Assembly: GCA_020852755.1 (NCBI GenBank)
Contig: JADZAF010000241.1
Span: forward strand, 1 to 64,000
Source: Bryobacterales bacterium
Lineage (GTDB): Bacteria; Acidobacteriota; Terriglobia; Bryobacterales; Bryobacteraceae
DNA length: 64,000 nt
Direction: 5' to 3'
Below, in pieces: positions 59,334 through 64,000 of the stretch. The position numbers were made by a program, and so were the translations under genes. The notes under the pieces were generated by a model that had not been told where the DNA came from, searched no databases, and was given only the letters and a program-made list of their open reading frames with translations. Numbering within the stretch: the stretch's first letter is position 1; every line of letters starts with the position of its first letter.

Positions 59334-61466
59334 ATGCAGGCAACCGAGCCGAGGAGCGCACCGGTGCTGGCCGTCAGCGCCACCTTCACCGCCGAGTTGA
59401 TTGAAGATACGCTACGGTTCTGGATGCGCGAGCTGGGACTGGATTTCGAGATCCGGTTCGCCCCCTACAACCAGGTCTTCCAGCAACTCCTCGACCCCGG
59501 CAGCCTGCTGCTCGGCAACCGGTCCGGCGTCAACCTGGTGCTGGCCCGCCTGGAAGACTGGGCCCAGTCGGGACCCGAAGCCCTCGAGTCCAACGTCCGC
59601 CACTTCATTTCCTGCCTCCACAGCGCGGCTGCGGCGGTCGCCGCGCCCCTGGTGGTCTGCCTCTGTCCCGACTCCCCGCGTTTTCTCTCCGGCCGCGAGG
59701 AGACCATCGAGCGCCTGCACCAATCCGTGTGTACCGCGGCCGCGGAGCTCAATTCCGTCTACGTGCTCACGGCCGGCGCGATTCTGCGCTCCTATCCCGT
59801 GTCCGGCTACTACGACCCGCACGGCGACGAACTCGGCCACGTCCCTTACACACCGGCGTTCTTCGCCGCCCTGGGCACCGCCGCCGCCCGCCGCATACGC
59901 TCCCTCCGCGTAACCCCTTATAAAGTGGTCGTGCTCGACTGCGACGAGACGCTCTGGTCGGGAATCTGCGGCGAGGACGGCCCGGAGGGCATCCGCATCG
60001 ATCCGCCGCGCCGCGCGCTCCAGGAGTTCATGCTGGCCCAGCACGATGCCGGCATGCTGCTTTGCCTGTGCAGCAAGAACAACGAAGAGGACGTGCTCGA
60101 AACCTTCCGGCTCAATCCGGACATGCCGCTCCGGCTCGAACATTTCGCCAGCCGGCGCATCAACTGGGAACCGAAGTCCAGCAACCTGGTGGTCCTGGCC
60201 GAGGAGTTGGGCCTGGGCCTGGAAAGCTTCATTCTGGTGGACGACAACCCCAAGGAGTGCGCCGAGGTCCAGGCCAACCGGCCGGAGGTCCTGACCCTGC
60301 AGCTGCCGTCCGATCCCTCCGGGATTCCCGGCTTCCTCGAGCACGTCTGGGCCTTCGACCACCTGAAAACCACCGCCGAGGACAGCCGGCGTACGCTGCT
60401 CTATTCCCAGCGGGCCGAACGCCACCGCCTGGAGAAGCAGGCCGTCAGCCTGGAAGCCTTCCTGGAAGCGCTGGATTTGAAGATCGAGATTGCCCCGGTG
60501 CGCCGGGAGCAGATCGCGCGCGTCTCTCAACTCACCCAGCGCACCAACCAGATGAACTTCACCGCCGTGCGCCGGACCGAAGGCCAGATCCAGGCCCTGC
60601 TGCGCGCCGGCGCGGAGTGCCTCACCGTCGAGGTGAAGGATCGCTTCGGCAGCTACGGCCTGGTCGGCGTCATGATCTTCGAATCTTCGCCGGAGGCCCT
60701 GACTCTGGACACCTTCCTGCTCAGCTGCCGGGCGCTCGGCCGCGGCGTCGAGCACCGCATGCTGGCGCGGCTGGGCGAACTGGCCCCCGAACGCGGAGCC
60801 GGGTGGGTGCTGGTCCGCTTCCGGCCGGCCGCCCGCAACCGCCCCGCCCTCGACCTTCTGCGCTCCGTGGGCAGGGACTTCGAGCAGCCGGACGGCGAGA
60901 GCCTGCTCTTCCGTTTTCCGGCCGCATACCTGGCGGGAGTGCGGTACAAGCCCAACGAGCGGCCGTCCAAGCCTTCATTCGAGAAACCGCTCGAGACGGT
61001 GGCCAACAACGGCCGGCCGGAAACCGACTTCGCCCGCATCGCTCGCGAACTCTCCCGTCCGGAGCGCATCCTGGAGCATGTTCGGGCCGGACGCCAGGCT
61101 TCCAGCGCCGCAGCCAACTCCGACGCCGCTCCCCGCACCGGCCTGGAGCGCGAGTTGACTGCCTTGTGGTCCCGTCTCCTCCACGTGCCTTCCCTGGGGG
61201 TTCACGACAACTTCTTCGACTTGGGCGGCCACTCCCTGCTGGCCGTGCAGTTGATCTCCGAGGTACGCCGGAAGTTCAACGTGGACCTCTCCCTGCAAAT
61301 CATCTACGGCGGCGCCTTCACCGTGGCGGAGCTGGCCAAGGCGATCGAGCTCTTCCAGATCGAGCAGGCCGGGGCGGGCGGGTATGACGATCTGCTGGCC
61401 GAGCTGGAAGGCCTTTCCGACGAGGAAGTGAAAGCCCTGCTGGCCCGCGAGCAGGGCGCCGGATAG
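59334..61466 (+). CDS. FkbH-like HAD protein with C-terminal carrier domain
   Basis: 710 residues (an in-frame TTG at 59325 is less likely). Residues 1-195 are the N-terminal SGNH-like half seen in FkbH proteins. DCDETLW at about 202-208 is the HAD nucleophile motif, with LVDDNPKE near 302; a GNAT-like region follows (about 370-540). FkbH proteins load glyceryl from 1,3-bisphosphoglycerate onto a carrier protein, giving glyceryl- or methoxymalonyl-type extender units. Here a carrier domain is fused at about 605-690, with its phosphopantetheine serine in LGGHSLL (about 634), and a helical LEGLSDEEV tail typical of assembly-line proteins. Heads a plus-strand run with two glycosyltransferases. 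Confidence 0.88.
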   Translation: MQATEPRSAPVLAVSATFTAELIEDTLRFWMRELGLDFEIRFAPYNQVFQQLLDPGSLLLGNRSGVNLVLARLEDWAQSGPEALESNVRHFISCLHSAAAAVAAPLVVCLCPDSPRFLSGREETIERLHQSVCTAAAELNSVYVLTAGAILRSYPVSGYYDPHGDELGHVPYTPAFFAALGTAAARRIRSLRVTPYKVVVLDCDETLWSGICGEDGPEGIRIDPPRRALQEFMLAQHDAGMLLCLCSKNNEEDVLETFRLNPDMPLRLEHFASRRINWEPKSSNLVVLAEELGLGLESFILVDDNPKECAEVQANRPEVLTLQLPSDPSGIPGFLEHVWAFDHLKTTAEDSRRTLLYSQRAERHRLEKQAVSLEAFLEALDLKIEIAPVRREQIARVSQLTQRTNQMNFTAVRRTEGQIQALLRAGAECLTVEVKDRFGSYGLVGVMIFESSPEALTLDTFLLSCRALGRGVEHRMLARLGELAPERGAGWVLVRFRPAARNRPALDLLRSVGRDFEQPDGESLLFRFPAAYLAGVRYKPNERPSKPSFEKPLETVANNGRPETDFARIARELSRPERILEHVRAGRQASSAAANSDAAPRTGLERELTALWSRLLHVPSLGVHDNFFDLGGHSLLAVQLISEVRRKFNVDLSLQIIYGGAFTVAELAKAIELFQIEQAGAGGYDDLLAELEGLSDEEVKALLAREQGAG

Positions 61467-61469
61467 CCC

Positions 61470-62756
61470 ATGCGGGTTCTGCTGGCCGCCAACGCCTCCT
61501 ACGTGCCCCCGCGCGGCGGCGCCACCCGCAGCAACCTGGTCTGGCTCGGCGAACTCTCCGCGGCGGGGCACGAGTGCCGGGTGGTGGCCGCCGCTCCCCC
61601 GCGCGACACCGCCGCCCAGCGTGAGCAGCTCGAATCCGAGCTTCGCCGGCAGCGCATCCCGTTCACTCCCGCCGCCGGTCTCGCCCGTGACGCCGTCGAG
61701 ACCGCCCAGGTGCGGGACATCGCGGTGTATTCCGCTTCCGGCCCGGCGCGCCGCAGCGCCCTGCTCCGCGAACAGATCCGCGGGTTTCAGCCTGATTGGG
61801 TGCTGGTCTCCTCCGAGGATATCGGCCAGGTCCTGTTGCGCGAGGCCCTGAATGCCGCGCCCGGCCGGGTGGTCTACCTGGCCCATACCCCCCAGTTCTT
61901 CGGCTTCGGCCCTCAAAGCTGGAACCCGGACCCTCATGGCGTCGAACTGATGCAGGCGGTCGCGGGGATCGTGGCCATCGGCCGTCATATGGCGGAGTAC
62001 ATCCAGCGCCACTGCGGGCGCCCGGCCGCCGTGGTCCATCCCCCGGTCTACGGACGTGGTCCCTGGACGTCCTGCGCCTCGCTCGAAGGCGGCGCCGTCG
62101 CCATGATCAACCCGTGCGCCATCAAAGGCCTTCCCATCTTCCTCGAGGTCGCCCGGCGGTTTCCGCACCTTCCGTTCGCCGCCCTGCCGGGATGGGGCAC
62201 CACCGCCGCGGACCGGGCGGCGCTCTCCGCCCTGCCCAACCTGACCCTGCTGCCCCCCTGCCCCGATATCGAGGATTTTCTGCGCCAGACCCGCCTCCTG
62301 TTGATGCCCTCGCTCTGGTACGAGGGCTTCGGACTGATCGTGGTGGAGGCTATGCTGCGGGGAATCCCGGTGGTCTCCAGCGATTCGGGCGGCCTGGCGG
62401 AAGCCAAGCTGGGCACCGGCTTTGTGATCCCCGTGCGCCCCATCGAAAGCTATCTGCCCGAGTATGACGAGCACGCCATACCCAGGGCCGTGATCCCGGA
62501 GCAGGACATCGAGCCCTGGACCGCGGCGGTTGAGAGCCTGGCTGCGGACCGCGAGGTCTACCAACGCGAGTCGCGGGCAGCCCGCGAAGCCGCTTTGCGC
62601 TTCGTCGCCGGCGTGCGGCCGGACGGGTTGCAGGAGTTCCTGGAAAGCCTGGCGCCCGCCGCCGCGCCTCCATCTCCCGGCGATCTCCTCACCCGGCTGT
62701 CTCCCGAAAAACGAGCCCTGCTGCTGGCCCGCCTGCGCCGGCGCGCCGCGCAGTGA
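61470..62756 (+). CDS. Family 4-type glycosyltransferase with assembly-line-like tail
   Basis: 428 residues, GT-B fold. N-terminal GGATRSNLVWLGEL loop, C-terminal INPCAIKGLPIFLEVA, GWGTT, and the E-x7-E pair in LWYEGFGLIVVEAM, the retaining-enzyme donor site. Residues 405-425 read LTRLSPEKRALLLARLRRR, which resembles the short helical docking or condensation-entry motifs found in NRPS proteins, so the enzyme may act on a carrier-bound or assembly-line product. Starts three bases after the FkbH-like gene. Donor sugar unknown. Confidence 0.82.
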   Translation: MRVLLAANASYVPPRGGATRSNLVWLGELSAAGHECRVVAAAPPRDTAAQREQLESELRRQRIPFTPAAGLARDAVETAQVRDIAVYSASGPARRSALLREQIRGFQPDWVLVSSEDIGQVLLREALNAAPGRVVYLAHTPQFFGFGPQSWNPDPHGVELMQAVAGIVAIGRHMAEYIQRHCGRPAAVVHPPVYGRGPWTSCASLEGGAVAMINPCAIKGLPIFLEVARRFPHLPFAALPGWGTTAADRAALSALPNLTLLPPCPDIEDFLRQTRLLLMPSLWYEGFGLIVVEAMLRGIPVVSSDSGGLAEAKLGTGFVIPVRPIESYLPEYDEHAIPRAVIPEQDIEPWTAAVESLAADREVYQRESRAAREAALRFVAGVRPDGLQEFLESLAPAAAPPSPGDLLTRLSPEKRALLLARLRRRAAQ

Positions 62757-62767
62757 ACCGTCCCGCC

Positions 62768-64000
62768 ATGCGCATCCTTTTGGCCCACAACTCGCTGTAC
62801 TATCCTTCGCACGGCGGCGGCGACCGCTCCAACCGTTTGCTGATGGAAGCCCTGGCGGCCTCCGGCCACGAGTGTGCGGTGGTGGCCCGCACGGGCAGCG
62901 CCGGCCCCGAAGCGCTCACCGGCCTGCTGCGGGAGCTGGCCGCCCGCGCGGTCCGGCCCGATTCCGTCGAGGGCGGAGTAGTGCGCTTTCAACTGCGCGG
63001 GACCACGGTCCACACCGTGGCCGACCATCCCAACCTGCGGGCCTATTTTTCCACGCAGGCCGCGGCCTTTCAACCGGACGTGATCCTGGCCTCCACCGAC
63101 GATCCGGCCCAGGTCCTGCTGGAGGCCGCCCTGCGCGCCGGCCCGCCCGTTGTCTACCTCGCCCGCGCCACCCTGGCCCTCCCCTTCGGGCCCGACTGCG
63201 CCTTTCCGAGCGAGGCCAAGACCGGGCAGTTGCGCCGCGCCGCCCGGGTGGTGGGAGTCAGCGGCTACGTGGCGGACTATGTACGCCGCTTCGGCGGCCT
63301 GCCGGCCGTGCACGTGCCCATCTCGCTGCTCGACCCGGGCCCCTGGCCGGACCTCGGCCGCTTCGACAACCAGTTCGTCACCCTGGTCAACCCCTGCGCG
63401 GTGAAAGGCGTCGCCATTTTCACGGCGCTGGCCGGCGCTCTGCCCGGCGTGCGCTTTGCGGCCGTGCCCACCTGGGGCACCAGCCAGGCCGACCTGGAAG
63501 AACTGCGCCGCCGCCCCAACATCGAACTGCTCGAACCGGTGGACGACATCGACCGGCTCCTCGAACGGACCCGCGTGCTGCTCGTGCCGTCCCTGTGGGC
63601 CGAGGCGCGTTCGCGGATCGTGGTGGAGGCCATGCTGCGCGGAGTGCCCGTCGTGGCCAGTAATATCGGGGGTATCCCGGAGGCCAAGATGGGCGTTCCC
63701 TACCTGCTGCCGGTCGCGCCCATCCAGCGCTACCGTCCCGAGTTGGACGAGCACATGGTCCCGGTCGCCGAGGTTCCGCCGCAGAACATACACCCATGGA
63801 AAGAGGCGCTGCAGCGGTTGACCTCCGATCCCTCGCACTACCGCGAGGTCTCCGTGCAGTCCCGTGCCGCGGCCCTGCGCTATGCGGAAGAACTCAGCGC
63901 GCGGCCCTTTGAGGACCTGCTGCGGGAAGCCGTGCGGGAACCGCGTACCGCCGCCCTCCCCGCCTCGGCGTCTCCTCCACGGCCGGCCGGGCCGCTCGAA
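62768..64000 (+). CDS. Second family 4-type glycosyltransferase, 3' end outside window
   Basis: Open for 411 codons to the window edge, so no stop is seen. ATG 62768 begins the conserved MRILLAHNS...GGGDRSN start; GTG 62753, overlapping the preceding stop, is an alternative. It is a clear paralogue of the previous gene: VNPCAVKG, TWGTS, and E-x7-E in LWAEARSRIVVEAM. The last 35 residues turn into an alanine/proline-rich linker (about 385 onward), so another domain probably follows beyond the window. Likely same pathway as the FkbH-like gene. Confidence 0.85.
   Translation, partial: MRILLAHNSLYYPSHGGGDRSNRLLMEALAASGHECAVVARTGSAGPEALTGLLRELAARAVRPDSVEGGVVRFQLRGTTVHTVADHPNLRAYFSTQAAAFQPDVILASTDDPAQVLLEAALRAGPPVVYLARATLALPFGPDCAFPSEAKTGQLRRAARVVGVSGYVADYVRRFGGLPAVHVPISLLDPGPWPDLGRFDNQFVTLVNPCAVKGVAIFTALAGALPGVRFAAVPTWGTSQADLEELRRRPNIELLEPVDDIDRLLERTRVLLVPSLWAEARSRIVVEAMLRGVPVVASNIGGIPEAKMGVPYLLPVAPIQRYRPELDEHMVPVAEVPPQNIHPWKEALQRLTSDPSHYREVSVQSRAAALRYAEELSARPFEDLLREAVREPRTAALPASASPPRPAGPLE

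Overview
The window is about two-thirds G+C by eye, densely coded, and has no RNA genes, IS elements or CRISPR arrays that I can see. It reads as chromosome from an Acidobacteriota bacterium, most likely of the Solibacter/Bryobacter group. The reasons are an Oar-like TonB-dependent receptor with an N-terminal carboxypeptidase-regulatory-like domain, an SBBP-repeat secreted protein, many secreted carbohydrate enzymes, Tat-exported DUF362 and family-9-like proteins, and DUF72, UroD-like and Gfo/Idh genes. That taxonomic call is inference from gene content. 57 genes are called, two of them cut by the window edges. The only gene-free stretch above 300 bases is the leader of the TonB receptor (2576-2920).

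Layout. 1-6834: proS (5' end missing), a class V aminotransferase, the large TonB-dependent receptor behind a near-consensus sigma-54 promoter, and a glycerophosphodiester phosphodiesterase. 6926-13070: membrane and hypothetical genes, including an MddA/NnrU-like membrane methyltransferase, a POTRA-plus-helical-repeat protein and three small membrane proteins (DUF4190, DUF2752, zinc-ribbon DUF4870). 13071-17663: envelope-linked genes on the minus strand, including a Memo-AMMECR1 fusion, a PHP-type phosphatase, and DUF948-like and YtxH proteins. 17782-22581: recX, an exported SAM methyltransferase, thiE and two APC permeases. 24403-27502: the conserved rpoN-hpf-rapZ block. 27505-32047: a Ycf48-like propeller, exported RidA, PhzF, HTH protein and exported hydroxyacid dehydrogenase. 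32082-39456: polysaccharide and amino-sugar genes (CE15-like esterase and PL10-like lyase as a divergent pair, M28 peptidase, RhaT-like transporter, NanE-ROK fusion). 39459-47033: an unusual OYE-GltD fusion flavoenzyme, VOC, DUF72, DinB, UroD-like, SDR and lactonase. 47073-59209: a minus-strand sugar-related run. Its first six genes (FGGY kinase, phosphohexomutase, class II aldolase, helical-toroid glycosidase-like, CBM9-like, DUF362) all overlap by 1-4 bases. They are followed by an aminotransferase, a Gfo/Idh oxidoreductase and the SBBP protein. 59334-64000: the left edge of what looks like a specialised-metabolite locus: an FkbH-like protein with its own carrier domain, then two paralogous glycosyltransferases, the second running off the window.

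Three themes cut across the window. First, several enzymes that normally work in the cytoplasm carry N-terminal signal peptides (SAM methyltransferase, RidA, D-2-hydroxyacid dehydrogenase, Memo-AMMECR1). Second, many gene starts have a TANNNT hexamer only 6-15 bases upstream and no Shine-Dalgarno sequence, which predicts leaderless or very short-leader mRNAs. Third, domain fusions are common (OYE-GltD, NanE-ROK, Memo-AMMECR1, FkbH-carrier). The strongest candidates for something new are the FkbH/glycosyltransferase locus, the OYE-GltD flavoenzyme and the six-gene overlapping sugar operon. All functions are read from sequence only and no search was run.
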